Of a stretch of 64,000 bases of DNA, positions 1 to 9,940 are shown piece by piece. Every line of letters begins with the position of its first letter. Positions within the stretch are counted from its first letter, which is position 1. Origin of the DNA: Azoarcus sp. GTDB taxonomy: Bacteria > Pseudomonadota > Gammaproteobacteria > Burkholderiales > Rhodocyclaceae. Below the pieces are notes generated by a model. The model worked only from the letters and a program-made list of their open reading frames with translations, did not search any database and had not been told where the DNA came from. A program made the position numbers and the translations under genes. The stretch spans positions 1 to 64,000 of the forward strand of contig JAITVD010000047.1 of assembly GCA_031285965.1 (NCBI GenBank). The letters are read 5' to 3'.

Positions 1-49
1 TTTTTAGCAAGTTTTTAGCAAGTTTTTAGCAAGTTTTTAGCAAGTTTTT
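1..49. repeat. 11-bp tandem repeat, cut by window edge
   Basis: Four perfect head-to-tail copies of an 11-base A+T-rich unit (TTTTTAGCAAG) fill positions 1-44 and a partial fifth copy (TTTTT) follows. The array probably continues to the left outside the window, so the true copy number is unknown. It lies about 120 bases upstream of the diguanylate cyclase start. Confidence 0.9.
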
Positions 50-87
50 CACACTTTCAGATCATCTGTCCACTCTCGCCGATGACA

Positions 88-116
88 TTTCAGCATAATC
101 TCGGATGATGCTGAAA
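88..116. repeat. 9-bp inverted repeat upstream of the cyclase gene
   Basis: TTTCAGCAT (88-96) and ATGCTGAAA (108-116) are perfectly complementary around an 11-base loop. No T-run follows on the plus strand, so a rho-independent terminator is not obvious. It could be a protein-binding site or the end of a transcript entering from the left. The role is unknown. Confidence 0.45.
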
Positions 117-165
117 CTAAGGTGAAGTGTTGTGAATTAAGGCACTACATGTCACGGAGCAAAAA

Positions 166-2103
166 ATGGCTCTCAATTCCGTAAGAACACTAAACTTCAA
201 AGTTTCTCTGTTTTTTATTGTCGTTTCCATTTGCTTGGTTGTCGTTTTAGCGACGATTACCTTTTTTGCCTTTCGCCAGTTTTCCACCGCGACCGCAACA
301 GAGCATCTCCGCACGGCGGCGGAGATCGTCCGGGTTCATCTGACCGAATCAATGATTAACGGTGTCATTGACAAACGCCAGTCTTTCCTGCTGCGTCTCG
401 CCGAAGTCAAAAATCTCAAAACAGCCCATATTATCCGCTCTCCCGTTGTCAACACACAATTTGGCAATAGCCATAAGGGCGAGTATTTTCCAGATGAAAT
501 TGAAAAAAGCGTTTTGAAAAATGGAGAGTCTATATTCAAAGTACTAGAAGATGAAAATGAAATAATATTTCGTGGAACGATTCCCTACATCGCCAATATA
601 GAAGGCACACCCAATTGCCTGCAATGCCACAGCGCAAAACCCGGTGAGGTGCTCGGCGCAATCACGATGACGATGTCCATTACCCAACAGCACCAGAAGA
701 GCATCATCACGGTCATCAGCATCACGGGAATTGTCGCTGCCGCTGTCATCGTGCTGTTTTTCCTGCTCTCCTACCTGCTCAAGCCTATTTCGGATACGGC
801 TCGTGATATTGAGTATTCCGTGCAAAACGCCATTGATGGCAATTTTAGGAGCGAAATCAAAACACAGACGAATGATGAAATCGGGCAGATCGCCAATGAC
901 ATGAATCGGCTGCTCAGGTTCCTTGATGAGGGCTTGAACAAAATAACCAGCTATATCGCCCAATTGGTTGATCGGCAGCAAAACAGGGATGAAAACCAGT
1001 TGCTCGCCGCCATCAATATGGTCAAAAACATGACGCATATTACCCAATACAAATCCGCGATTGAAGAAGATGATTCAAAGCTGGATGTTTACCAGCGGCT
1101 CATTAGGACACTGAGCGTAAAGTTTTTCAATGGCGAGGGCGAATTTTCCATTTTTGAAGTGTCCACCAGTGGACAGGAACTTCACGCAATTCACTTCGGC
1201 GAGGAAAAAAAGACACCCCACCCCTGCCGTTGGTGCAAAGAAAGCATTCTTTCAAACCCGAAAGGCTGCCGTGTTTTCCATACCGCGCACATGATAAACG
1301 GCCTGATTCAGCCCGACATCTGCTACAGCTTCCGGCAAGACGGCCAAGCGCCTGCCTTGCCAGAAGGCAGTGAAACCATCGTGCCGATGGTAGACAAGGA
1401 ACGCCGTTACAACCTGTGCTTCCCCATCCTGAAATCTGGCGTCGTGGGCAGCATCGTGCAGATCATCGTCAAGGAGACGGACAGGGAGCACATCCAAGCC
1501 GCGCTTCCCTACATCAAGGTTTATCTGGCCGACACCGCGCCAGTGCTCGAAGTGCGGCGGCTCATGGAAACCTTGCGGGAGTCCTCGCTGCGCGATGCTA
1601 TGACGGGGCTGAGCAACCGACGTTTCCTGGAGGAATACATTGACACCCTGACCGCCAGCACGCGCCGCAAGCAGACGCATATCTCCATCCTGATGCTCGA
1701 TCTGGATCACTTCAAGATGATTAACGACACCTATGGGCACGACGCGGGCGATTCGATGCTGAAAGCCCTGGCCGATGTCCTCAAGGCGGCGGTACGCACC
1801 TCGGACATCGTCATCCGCTATGGCGGAGAAGAATTCATGATCGTTTTGCAGGACACTTCCAGCGCCTACGCGCTTGGCGTCGCCGAAAAAATCCGCGCCT
1901 CGGTGGAGGCCATGAAAATCCCTTACAGCGGGACGGCCTTGCAAAGGACAATTTCAATCGGCATAGCCGATTTCCCCGGCGACAGCCACACTTTCTGGCA
2001 AGCGGTGAAATTCGCCGACGTTGCCCTCTACCGCGCCAAGGAAACAGGGCGCAACCGGGTCGTGCACTTCACTCATTCCATGTGGCAAGACAACCGATAC
2101 TGA
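166..2103 (+). CDS. membrane sensor diguanylate cyclase with periplasmic c-haem motif
   Basis: Predicted inner-membrane protein of 645 residues that makes c-di-GMP from two GTP. A first membrane helix lies at about residues 14-37. The periplasmic segment ends with a covalent haem-binding CxxCH motif (C151, C154, H155). A second helix at about 180-205 leads into a HAMP-like region. A cytoplasmic region then carries four cysteines (C354, C357, C368, C386) that could bind metal. The C-terminal GGDEF domain has GGEEF at 553-557, with an RxxD inhibitory site (RTSD) five residues before it, so it looks catalytically competent and product-inhibited. GGAG at 156-159 supports the ATG at 166. The haem suggests redox or gas sensing, but the ligand is not known. 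It appears to stand alone; the next gene is convergent. Confidence 0.85.
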   Translation: MALNSVRTLNFKVSLFFIVVSICLVVVLATITFFAFRQFSTATATEHLRTAAEIVRVHLTESMINGVIDKRQSFLLRLAEVKNLKTAHIIRSPVVNTQFGNSHKGEYFPDEIEKSVLKNGESIFKVLEDENEIIFRGTIPYIANIEGTPNCLQCHSAKPGEVLGAITMTMSITQQHQKSIITVISITGIVAAAVIVLFFLLSYLLKPISDTARDIEYSVQNAIDGNFRSEIKTQTNDEIGQIANDMNRLLRFLDEGLNKITSYIAQLVDRQQNRDENQLLAAINMVKNMTHITQYKSAIEEDDSKLDVYQRLIRTLSVKFFNGEGEFSIFEVSTSGQELHAIHFGEEKKTPHPCRWCKESILSNPKGCRVFHTAHMINGLIQPDICYSFRQDGQAPALPEGSETIVPMVDKERRYNLCFPILKSGVVGSIVQIIVKETDREHIQAALPYIKVYLADTAPVLEVRRLMETLRESSLRDAMTGLSNRRFLEEYIDTLTASTRRKQTHISILMLDLDHFKMINDTYGHDAGDSMLKALADVLKAAVRTSDIVIRYGGEEFMIVLQDTSSAYALGVAEKIRASVEAMKIPYSGTALQRTISIGIADFPGDSHTFWQAVKFADVALYRAKETGRNRVVHFTHSMWQDNRY

Positions 2104-2164
2104 TACCGAAAGCGCCCCTGCTCCGCCGTGTAATGGGCGGAGCCGGGACGCTCGCGGGGGTCAA

Positions 2165-3199
2165 TCAATCCCGTTCAGACGCCGTGTCGTACTCGTCGTC
2201 GTGCCCTTCCATGTCGTCGTCAATATCGTCGTCGTAGCCGTCGTCGTCCTCATGCTCCGGGTTCAGACGGACGTTCTTGGCAACGATGCCCTTGTCGCCG
2301 CGCGCGGTCACGAACAGCACTTTGTCTTCGTAACGCAGGCCATCAATCGTAATGTCGATCAGGTCGCTGGCGTGGAAGAAATAATTGTCCGTGCCCGAAG
2401 CGGGCTTGATGAAGCCATAGCCCTTTCCGGCAATGAGATTGACAATCGTCCCCTCGCACTCGACGCCCTCGATGAAATCCGCAGGCAACGTGCGCGACCC
2501 CATCTCGCCGCGATGCTGACGCCAATCCCACTCGCCTTGGGCGGGGGCTTGCGGGAGGAACAGGTTGTCGATGATCTGGTCGTGCCGACGGGAGCGGTCG
2601 TCGATCAGGGGCTTCATCAGCACCGGATAATTGACGCGGTCAATCAGGCCGGTGGAGACCTGTGTGCGCATCATGCGCCCGTCTTCGCGCTCATATTCAA
2701 ACTCCCAGCCCAGCAGCATCACCCTTGCGCCCAGCGTGTTGAGCTTGCGCACGAGCGGCACGAAATCGCCGTCGCCCGTGATGAGCACGCAGACATCGTA
2801 ATCTTTGAGGCTGGTCTGCTCATAGGCTTCCAACGCCAACCAGACATCAATGCGTTTTTCTTCAAATGAGCCGTCGGGGCGGCATGCCAGATGTTGCTGA
2901 TACAACGCAATGTCGGCGCGTGTCAGGGCATCCTCGAAAACACGGTCAGAGAACAGGCGGTCTTGATCTGATGCCTGCTGCGCGGTCAGGCGACCTTGGA
3001 AATACGCCGCGTCCACAATCTGGCAGCGGCTGGGCGAGATGCCTTCGCGCTGCGCGACCTCGGAGACGATGAAATCATGTATCCCGCGAAACGACAAACG
3101 CGCCCGCCGTTCATGTTGGTACACGTAATAGCTGCTGACCTTAAAAAAGTAAGCGCCATCGTAGAAGACCGCAATCCTGCAAATGTCTTTCTCTCGCAT
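2165..3199 (-). CDS. NYN/LabA-like domain protein with C-terminal cold-shock domain
   Basis: Protein of 344 residues. Residues about 8-190 look like a NYN (PIN-like, LabA/DUF88) domain: the pattern FYDG (D14), D118 and TGDGDF (D143, D145) supplies the acidic residues typical of these predicted metal-dependent RNases. Residues about 248-312 form a cold-shock-like OB fold with a KGYGFIKP RNP1-type motif and NYFFHASDL. The last 30 residues are almost all Asp/Glu. The combination suggests an RNA-binding RNase or RNA-turnover factor, but no substrate can be named. AGGAAGG lies just upstream of the ATG at 3199. It runs convergently with the upstream cyclase gene, and cysS lies beyond it on the same strand. 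Confidence 0.75.
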   Translation of the reverse strand: MREKDICRIAVFYDGAYFFKVSSYYVYQHERRARLSFRGIHDFIVSEVAQREGISPSRCQIVDAAYFQGRLTAQQASDQDRLFSDRVFEDALTRADIALYQQHLACRPDGSFEEKRIDVWLALEAYEQTSLKDYDVCVLITGDGDFVPLVRKLNTLGARVMLLGWEFEYEREDGRMMRTQVSTGLIDRVNYPVLMKPLIDDRSRRHDQIIDNLFLPQAPAQGEWDWRQHRGEMGSRTLPADFIEGVECEGTIVNLIAGKGYGFIKPASGTDNYFFHASDLIDITIDGLRYEDKVLFVTARGDKGIVAKNVRLNPEHEDDDGYDDDIDDDMEGHDDEYDTASERD

Positions 3200-3328
3200 C
3201 TTTCTTCCTTCCTAAAAAGAACACTACACAACACGCCGAACCGGAGAACAGCCTCCGGCCATCACAACTTTGCCTGAACTCTTCTAAGTCTGGCAAAAAA
3301 ACTATCAGGGCTTGGCGGCTCCCCTTTT

Positions 3329-4717
<1,389 letters not shown>

Positions 4718-4776
4718 GAAAACCTTAGGGAACAGCGCCAAAGCTTAAACAGGCGGCAGTAAATTTCATTTTCATT

Positions 4777-4804
4777 TTGAGCGCGGAAAAGTTGTTGTTA
4801 GAAT
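4777..4804 (+). promoter_or_regulatory. possible sigma-70 promoter for ppiA-ppiB-lpxH
   Basis: TTGAGC (4777-4782) and TAGAAT (4799-4804) are separated by 16 bases. They match the -35 consensus at 4/6 and the -10 consensus at 5/6. Transcription would start about 95 bases before the ppiA ATG. This is a pattern match only. Confidence 0.45.
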
Positions 4805-4906
4805 CCCGCGCAGTGTCTAGATATTTTTAGAGTATAGCACGGCAATACGCATCTTTTTCCGCCCTGTCAGGCTATCCACAAACCCCTCACCCCGCCCGGA
4901 GTTTCC

Positions 4907-5557
4907 ATGATCCGACAACTTTTTGCTTTTTTCTGCGGCCTGTGCGCGTTTGCCGCCCACGCGGACAACCCGCAGGTGGAACTCAAGACCAATCTTGGCG
5001 CAATCGTGCTTGAATTGAACGCCGAACAGGCTCCCAAGACAGTCGCCAACTTTTTGCAGTATGTTCGGGACGGCCACTACAACGGCACGATTTTCCACCG
5101 CGTCATCAAGGGCTTCATGATTCAAGGCGGCGGCATGGATGAATCGTTCTCGGAAAAGCCGACCCGCATGCCCATCGACAACGAAGCCGCCAACGGGCTG
5201 AAGAACGAAACCGGAACCGTGGCGATGGCCCGCACCAACAACCCGCACTCGGCCACCGCGCAGTTCTTCATCAACGTCGCCAACAACGCCTTCCTCGATT
5301 ACAGCGCCCCCGACACGAGAAATTGGGGCTATGCCGTATTCGGCAAGGTCATCAAGGGCATGGAAATCGTGGAGAAAATCGAGAACCGCCCGGTACAGTC
5401 ACGCGGAATGCACGAAAACGTTCCGGTCAACACGGTCGTCATCGAAACGGCCAGCGTCCTTGAAAAACCGCCCGCCCCACCCCCGGAGGCCAAGCCCGCA
5501 AACGCTTCGGCAGCCAAGCGCAAAGGCGCGGCAAACCGCCAAAGAAAATCCAGATAA
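4907..5557 (+). CDS. ppiA: periplasmic peptidyl-prolyl cis-trans isomerase (cyclophilin)
   Basis: Cyclophilin-type proline isomerase that assists folding of exported proteins. The first 19 residues ([19 protein letters not shown]) form a clear Sec signal peptide. The isomerase core follows: [13 protein letters not shown] carries the catalytic Arg, and [21 protein letters not shown] is the conserved substrate-binding stretch. The mature protein ends in a Pro/Ala/Lys/Arg-rich tail of about 35 residues that is absent from the cytosolic paralogue next door. GGAG lies upstream of the ATG. Seventeen bases separate it from ppiB, so the two are probably co-transcribed. Confidence 0.92.
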   Translation: MIRQLFAFFCGLCAFAAHADNPQVELKTNLGAIVLELNAEQAPKTVANFLQYVRDGHYNGTIFHRVIKGFMIQGGGMDESFSEKPTRMPIDNEAANGLKNETGTVAMARTNNPHSATAQFFINVANNAFLDYSAPDTRNWGYAVFGKVIKGMEIVEKIENRPVQSRGMHENVPVNTVVIETASVLEKPPAPPPEAKPANASAAKRKGAANRQRKSR

Positions 5558-5574
5558 ACCAAAGGAATCACAGC

Positions 5575-6069
5575 ATGGCTGTCAAACTTCATACCAATCT
5601 CGGAACCATCACGCTTGAGCTTGACGCGGACAAGGCACCGGCCTCCGTCGAGAACTTTCTTGGCTACGTCACCTCCGGGCACTACGACAACACCCTCTTT
5701 CACCGGGTTATCGACGGTTTCATGATTCAGGGCGGCGGCTTCGAGCCGGGCATGAAACAGAAGCCGACCAGCCGCTCAATCAAAAACGAAGCCGACAACG
5801 GGCTTAAAAACACACGCGGAACCGTGGCGATGGCTCGCACCAACGAACCGCATTCAGCCACCGCGCAGTTCTTTATCAACGTCGCCGATAACGGTTTCCT
5901 CGATTTCCGCGCCCCCGACCCGCAAGGTTGGGGCTATTGCGTGTTTGGCTGCGTCAGCGATGGCATGGATGTCGTCGACAAAATCCGCAAAACACCGACC
6001 GGAAACAAAGGATTTCATCAGGATGTCCCTGAAGAGAACATCGTCATCGAACGCGCCGAAATCGTCTGA
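5575..6069 (+). CDS. ppiB: cytosolic peptidyl-prolyl cis-trans isomerase B
   Basis: Cyclophilin of 164 residues without a signal peptide, which places it in the cytosol. [15 protein letters not shown] contains the catalytic arginine; [16 protein letters not shown] and the downstream GYCVFGCV strand complete the family pattern. It is strongly similar to the preceding ppiA over the whole core, so the two look like a tandem paralogous pair split between periplasm and cytosol. Four bases separate its stop from the lpxH start, in keeping with a ppiA-ppiB-lpxH operon, an order known from other betaproteobacteria. Confidence 0.94.
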   Translation: MAVKLHTNLGTITLELDADKAPASVENFLGYVTSGHYDNTLFHRVIDGFMIQGGGFEPGMKQKPTSRSIKNEADNGLKNTRGTVAMARTNEPHSATAQFFINVADNGFLDFRAPDPQGWGYCVFGCVSDGMDVVDKIRKTPTGNKGFHQDVPEENIVIERAEIV

Positions 6070-6073
6070 GCTC

Positions 6074-6862
6074 ATGCCAAACGATACTTGCCCATCGACA
6101 CGGATAGCGGAGGCTATCGCCGCGCCGAAATTGCCGAGCCTGTTCGTGGCGGACTTGCACCTCAGCGACAAGCGCCCGCAGACTGCCGCCGCCTTCCTTG
6201 GATTCCTCTCCGGCCCAGTCCGGCAGGCGGGCAGCGTTTTCATCCTCGGCGACCTGTTCGACTCCTGGGCGGGCGACGACGACATCGACTCGGATTTCAA
6301 CCGGAGCGTCTGCGATGCCCTTGGCGCGGCCACCTCTGCCGGAACCGCCATCTATTTCATGCTGGGCAACCGCGACCTTCTCGCCGGAAAAGGTTTTGCG
6401 CAAGCCACAGGCGTGCAGCTTCTCGACGACATGGCATCCATCCGTCTGGGCGCTCGCTCGCTGCTGCTGTCTCATGGCGACATCCTTTGCACGGACGACC
6501 ACGAATACCAAGCCTTCAGGCAGCAAGTGCGCAATCGGGAATGGCAGGCCGAATTTCTTGCCAAACCGCTGGAGGCGCGGCGCAAATTCATCGAAACGGC
6601 ACGGGAGCAGAGCGAGGCCGCCAAGCGCGGGAAACGTGCGGAAATCATGGACGTCAACGCCGACACGGTCGCAAACTTGCTGCGTTCGCACGGCTACCCC
6701 GTTCTCATCCACGGGCATACGCACCGCGCAGCGCGACACGCCTACCTGATCGATGGCCATCGCTGCGAACGCTACGTGCTCCCCGACTGGCACGACCAAG
6801 CCGTTTGGCTGGCTTTTGACGGAAACGAATTTAGCGTCCATTCCGGCGGCGAACCGAAATAA
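6074..6862 (+). CDS. lpxH: UDP-2,3-diacylglucosamine diphosphatase
   Basis: Peripheral membrane pyrophosphatase of lipid A synthesis that hydrolyses UDP-2,3-diacylglucosamine to lipid X and UMP. The calcineurin-like metallophosphoesterase motifs appear in order: FVADLHLSD, GDLFDSW, LGNRD, LSHGD and IHGHTHR, which together bind two metal ions. The open frame extends back inside ppiB, but the ATG at 6074 sits right after the ppiB stop and gives 262 residues, slightly longer than the typical 240. The roughly 25 extra N-terminal residues before the first motif are not conserved-looking, so a later start is possible. Confidence 0.92.
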   Translation: MPNDTCPSTRIAEAIAAPKLPSLFVADLHLSDKRPQTAAAFLGFLSGPVRQAGSVFILGDLFDSWAGDDDIDSDFNRSVCDALGAATSAGTAIYFMLGNRDLLAGKGFAQATGVQLLDDMASIRLGARSLLLSHGDILCTDDHEYQAFRQQVRNREWQAEFLAKPLEARRKFIETAREQSEAAKRGKRAEIMDVNADTVANLLRSHGYPVLIHGHTHRAARHAYLIDGHRCERYVLPDWHDQAVWLAFDGNEFSVHSGGEPK

Positions 6863-6991
6863 GCCGTAAGCGTTTTTATTTGTCCAAGCCTATTCTCTCC
6901 GCACAGACACGGGCCATCGCGCCAATGCGATCAATGGAAAATGCTGCACCGTAGCATGCGATAATGCGCCGCTTGACAGAAGGGAGTTCAT

Positions 6992-8125
6992 GTGTCGGAA
7001 CCAATCATTATCGGGGCGCTGCGCGAAACCGTGGCGGGCGAGCGTCGCGTCGCGGTGACGCCGGATGCCGCCAAACGCTATCAGGCGCTTGGAGCGCAAC
7101 TGTTGCTGGAACGGGGCGTCGGCATCAATGCGTTTCTGGCTGACGGCAGTTTTCCGTCGGAACACTTTGCGGCATCCCGCCTCGAAGTCTTGCGGCAAGC
7201 GGATGTCGTGCTGAAAGTCCAGCCGCCGGATGCCGAAGAACTGGCGGCGATGAAAGAAGGCGCCGTCCTGATTGGGCTTTTGCAGCCCTATTCCGACCCT
7301 GAACGGGTCAGGACGCTTCTGAAAAAGAAAATCACGGCTTTTGCGATGGAACTTCTGCCCCGCATCACGCGGGCGCAGAGCATGGACATTCTTTCTTCGC
7401 AGGACACGATTGCCGGTTATCAGTGCGCGCTCATCGCGGCGAACCACTGCCCGAAATTCTTCCCAATGCTCACGTATGCCGCTGGCACAATCCGTCCGGC
7501 GCGCGTGCTGGTCATCGGCGCGGGCGTTGCGGGATTGCAGGCTATTGCAACGGCGTGGCGGCTGGGCGCGGTCGTCGAAGCCTACGATGTGCGCCCCGAA
7601 ACACGCGAGCAGGTCGAATCCTTGGGCGCAAGGTTCGTCGATACTGGCGTTTCCGCCATCGGCGCGGGCGGCTATGCGCGTGAGCTGACCGATGACGAAA
7701 AGCGTCGGCAAGCCGAAAAACTGGGGCGCACCGTGGCGCAATGCGACGTGCTGATTACCACGGCGGCCATTCCGGGAAAACGCGCCCCGCAAATTGTCAG
7801 CGCGGACATGGTGGCGGCTATGAAGCCAGGCGCGGTGGTCGTCGATATGGCTGCCGAAATGGGCGGCAACGTGGCGGGAACGGTCGCGGGCGAGGAAGTA
7901 CGCACAGAAAATCAGGTGCTCATCGTCGGACCAACCCACATCGCCAGCCGCATGCCGATGCACGCTTCGGAGATGATTGCCAAAAACCTGTTCAATTTCA
8001 TTTCCCCTTTCATCAAAGAAGGGGCGCTGACGCTTGATTGGGAAGACGAAGTGCTTGCCAACACCTGCATGACCCATGCCGGAGAAATCCGGCACGCGGG
8101 GGTCAAGCAGGCGCTCGGGCTATAA
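6992..8125 (+). CDS. pntAA: NAD(P) transhydrogenase subunit alpha, soluble NAD-binding part
   Basis: Domain I of the proton-translocating transhydrogenase, which binds NAD(H) on the cytoplasmic side. It has 377 residues and lacks membrane helices because the alpha subunit is split into two genes here, as in Rhodospirillum. The alanine dehydrogenase/PntA fold is visible: an N-terminal ETVAGERRVAVTP stretch and a Rossmann motif VLVIGAGVAGLQAIATA. The start is a GTG at 6992 with GGGAG six bases upstream; an out-of-frame ATG overlaps it at 6990. It is first in a three-gene operon with pntAB and pntB. Confidence 0.95.
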   Translation: MSEPIIIGALRETVAGERRVAVTPDAAKRYQALGAQLLLERGVGINAFLADGSFPSEHFAASRLEVLRQADVVLKVQPPDAEELAAMKEGAVLIGLLQPYSDPERVRTLLKKKITAFAMELLPRITRAQSMDILSSQDTIAGYQCALIAANHCPKFFPMLTYAAGTIRPARVLVIGAGVAGLQAIATAWRLGAVVEAYDVRPETREQVESLGARFVDTGVSAIGAGGYARELTDDEKRRQAEKLGRTVAQCDVLITTAAIPGKRAPQIVSADMVAAMKPGAVVVDMAAEMGGNVAGTVAGEEVRTENQVLIVGPTHIASRMPMHASEMIAKNLFNFISPFIKEGALTLDWEDEVLANTCMTHAGEIRHAGVKQALGL

Positions 8126-8142
8126 CAAGGAAAAAGAGTTTC

Positions 8143-8433
8143 ATGGAAGATTTTTTTATTGCCGCGTATCTCTTCATGCTGGCCGCTTTTACCGGCTATG
8201 AAGTTATTTCGCGGGTTCCTGTCATCTTGCACACCCCACTCATGTCGGGTTCCAACTTCATACACGGTGTCGTCCTCGTCGGCGCGATGGTGGCTTTGGG
8301 GCAAGCCGATACATTGACTGAAAAAACCATCGGCTTCATTGCCGTGCTGCTTGGCGCGGCCAATGCCGCAGGCGGCTACGTCGTGACTGAGCGCATGTTA
8401 GCGATGTTCAAGAACGAAAAGAAAGGAAACTGA
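8143..8433 (+). CDS. pntAB: NAD(P) transhydrogenase subunit alpha, membrane part
   Basis: Short protein of 96 residues with about three membrane helices that supplies the alpha-side part of the proton channel of transhydrogenase. The family pattern is seen in the GYEVISRVPVILHTPLMSG stretch and in NFIHGVVLVGAM. It starts 17 bases after pntAA at an ATG preceded by AAGG and ends four bases before the pntB start, so the three genes are tightly coupled. Length and position match PntAB of split-type transhydrogenases. Confidence 0.93.
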   Translation: MEDFFIAAYLFMLAAFTGYEVISRVPVILHTPLMSGSNFIHGVVLVGAMVALGQADTLTEKTIGFIAVLLGAANAAGGYVVTERMLAMFKNEKKGN

Positions 8434-8437
8434 ATCC

Positions 8438-9847
8438 ATGCAGGAAATCAGATGGCTGATTGGCATCAGCTACTTTATCGCTGCCGTCCTCTTTATTCTC
8501 GGGCTGAAAAAGATGAGTTCGCCCGTCACGGCGCGCAAAGGCATCGTTTGGGCCGGAGCGGGCATGGTTTTGGCCACAGTGGCCACCTTTCTGACGCCGG
8601 GCGAATCAACGCTGTTCGTGCCAGCGGACAACATTCTCCTGATGCTGGTTGCGATTGCCATTGGTGGCTCCATTGCCTGGGTTTCCGGCAAAAAAGTCGC
8701 CATGACCAACATGCCGCAGATGGTCGCCATCTACAACGGCATGGGCGGCGGCGCGGCGGCGGGCATTGCCGCCGTTGAATTCGCGCGCGGGCAGATGTCC
8801 GGCTCGCTGCCGCTTACGCTGGCAACGCTGGGCGCTTTGATTGGGTCAATATCGTTTTCCGGCTCGTGCGTGGCATTTGCCAAGCTGCAAGGCTTGATGA
8901 AAAAAGCCTTCCGCCTGCCCGCGCAGAACGCCATCAATATCGTTCTGGCTTTTGTGGCGCTTGGGCTGGGAATCGCCATCGTCTTATGCGGCCAAAGCGC
9001 CCCGGCTGTCCCCGCCTGGCTCATCATTGGCTTTTTCCTCTGCGCGTTCGTGCTGGGCATCGTCGTCACGCTGCCCATCGGCGGCGCGGACATGCCCGTG
9101 GTAATTTCGCTGTTCAACGCCTTCACCGGCCTGGCGGTCGGCTTTGAAGGCTATGTCATGAAAAACCCGGCGCTCATCATCGCGGGCATCGTCGTCGGCG
9201 CAGCCGGCACGTTGCTCACGCAATTGATGGCCAAGGCGATGAACCGCCCAATCACGAACATCCTGTTCCAGCCCATCAGCGGCGAGGCGCGGGCGGGCGG
9301 CACCATTGAAGGCTCGATGAAAGAAATCTCCTCCCTCGACGCGGCGGCGATGATGCACTACGCCAGCAAGGTCATCATCATCCCCGGCTACGGCATGGCC
9401 GTGGCGGGCGCGCAGCATAAAGTCTGGGAGATGACCGAATCGCTCGAAAACGCCGGGGTCGACGTCAAGTTCGCCATCCATCCGGTCGCCGGGCGGATGC
9501 CGGGGCATATGAACGTGCTGCTGGCCGAGGCGGGCGTGCCTTACGAGAAAATTTTCGATCTGGAAGAAATCAATTCCGATTTCAACCAAGCCGACATTGC
9601 GCTGGTCATCGGCGCGAACGATGTCGTCAACCCCGTGGCGCGAACCGACAAAACCAGCCCGATTTACGGGATGCCCATCCTGAACGCCGATTTCGCCTCC
9701 AACGTCATCGTCATCAAACGCGGACAGGGCGCGGGCTATTCCGGCATCGAAAACGCCCTGTTCTATATGGATAACTGCCGAATACTCTACGGCAGTGCGC
9801 AAAAAGTCATTGCGGACGTAATCCAGAACCTCAAAATGATGGAATAA
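8438..9847 (+). CDS. pntB: NAD(P) transhydrogenase subunit beta
   Basis: Integral membrane subunit of 469 residues. The N-terminal two-thirds contain about nine hydrophobic helices forming the proton pathway. The C-terminal domain III binds NADP(H), with the PGYGMAVAGAQHKVWEM and HPVAGRMPGHMNVLLAEA motifs and IGANDVVNP. The complex uses the proton gradient to reduce NADP+ with NADH, supplying NADPH for biosynthesis. AAGGAAA precedes the ATG. It is the last gene of the pnt operon; about 90 bases separate it from the FIST gene. Confidence 0.95.
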   Translation: MQEIRWLIGISYFIAAVLFILGLKKMSSPVTARKGIVWAGAGMVLATVATFLTPGESTLFVPADNILLMLVAIAIGGSIAWVSGKKVAMTNMPQMVAIYNGMGGGAAAGIAAVEFARGQMSGSLPLTLATLGALIGSISFSGSCVAFAKLQGLMKKAFRLPAQNAINIVLAFVALGLGIAIVLCGQSAPAVPAWLIIGFFLCAFVLGIVVTLPIGGADMPVVISLFNAFTGLAVGFEGYVMKNPALIIAGIVVGAAGTLLTQLMAKAMNRPITNILFQPISGEARAGGTIEGSMKEISSLDAAAMMHYASKVIIIPGYGMAVAGAQHKVWEMTESLENAGVDVKFAIHPVAGRMPGHMNVLLAEAGVPYEKIFDLEEINSDFNQADIALVIGANDVVNPVARTDKTSPIYGMPILNADFASNVIVIKRGQGAGYSGIENALFYMDNCRILYGSAQKVIADVIQNLKMME

Positions 9848-9940
9848 GCAACACAGAGTCCGCCAAGATTGCTTGGCGTGTTCCACGATTTTCCATAAAG
9901 GATGCCTTCATGGGCGGCGTAGCCATTCGACGGAGAATGT

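Noticed and set aside
1-49. Tandem repeat considered as a CRISPR array
   Set aside because: The units are only 11 bases, directly adjacent without spacers, and no cas gene is in the window.
5945-6073. Upstream extension of the lpxH frame into ppiB
   Set aside because: It overlaps the intact end of ppiB, and the added sequence is not like any LpxH N-terminus; the ATG at 6074 sits just after the ppiB stop.
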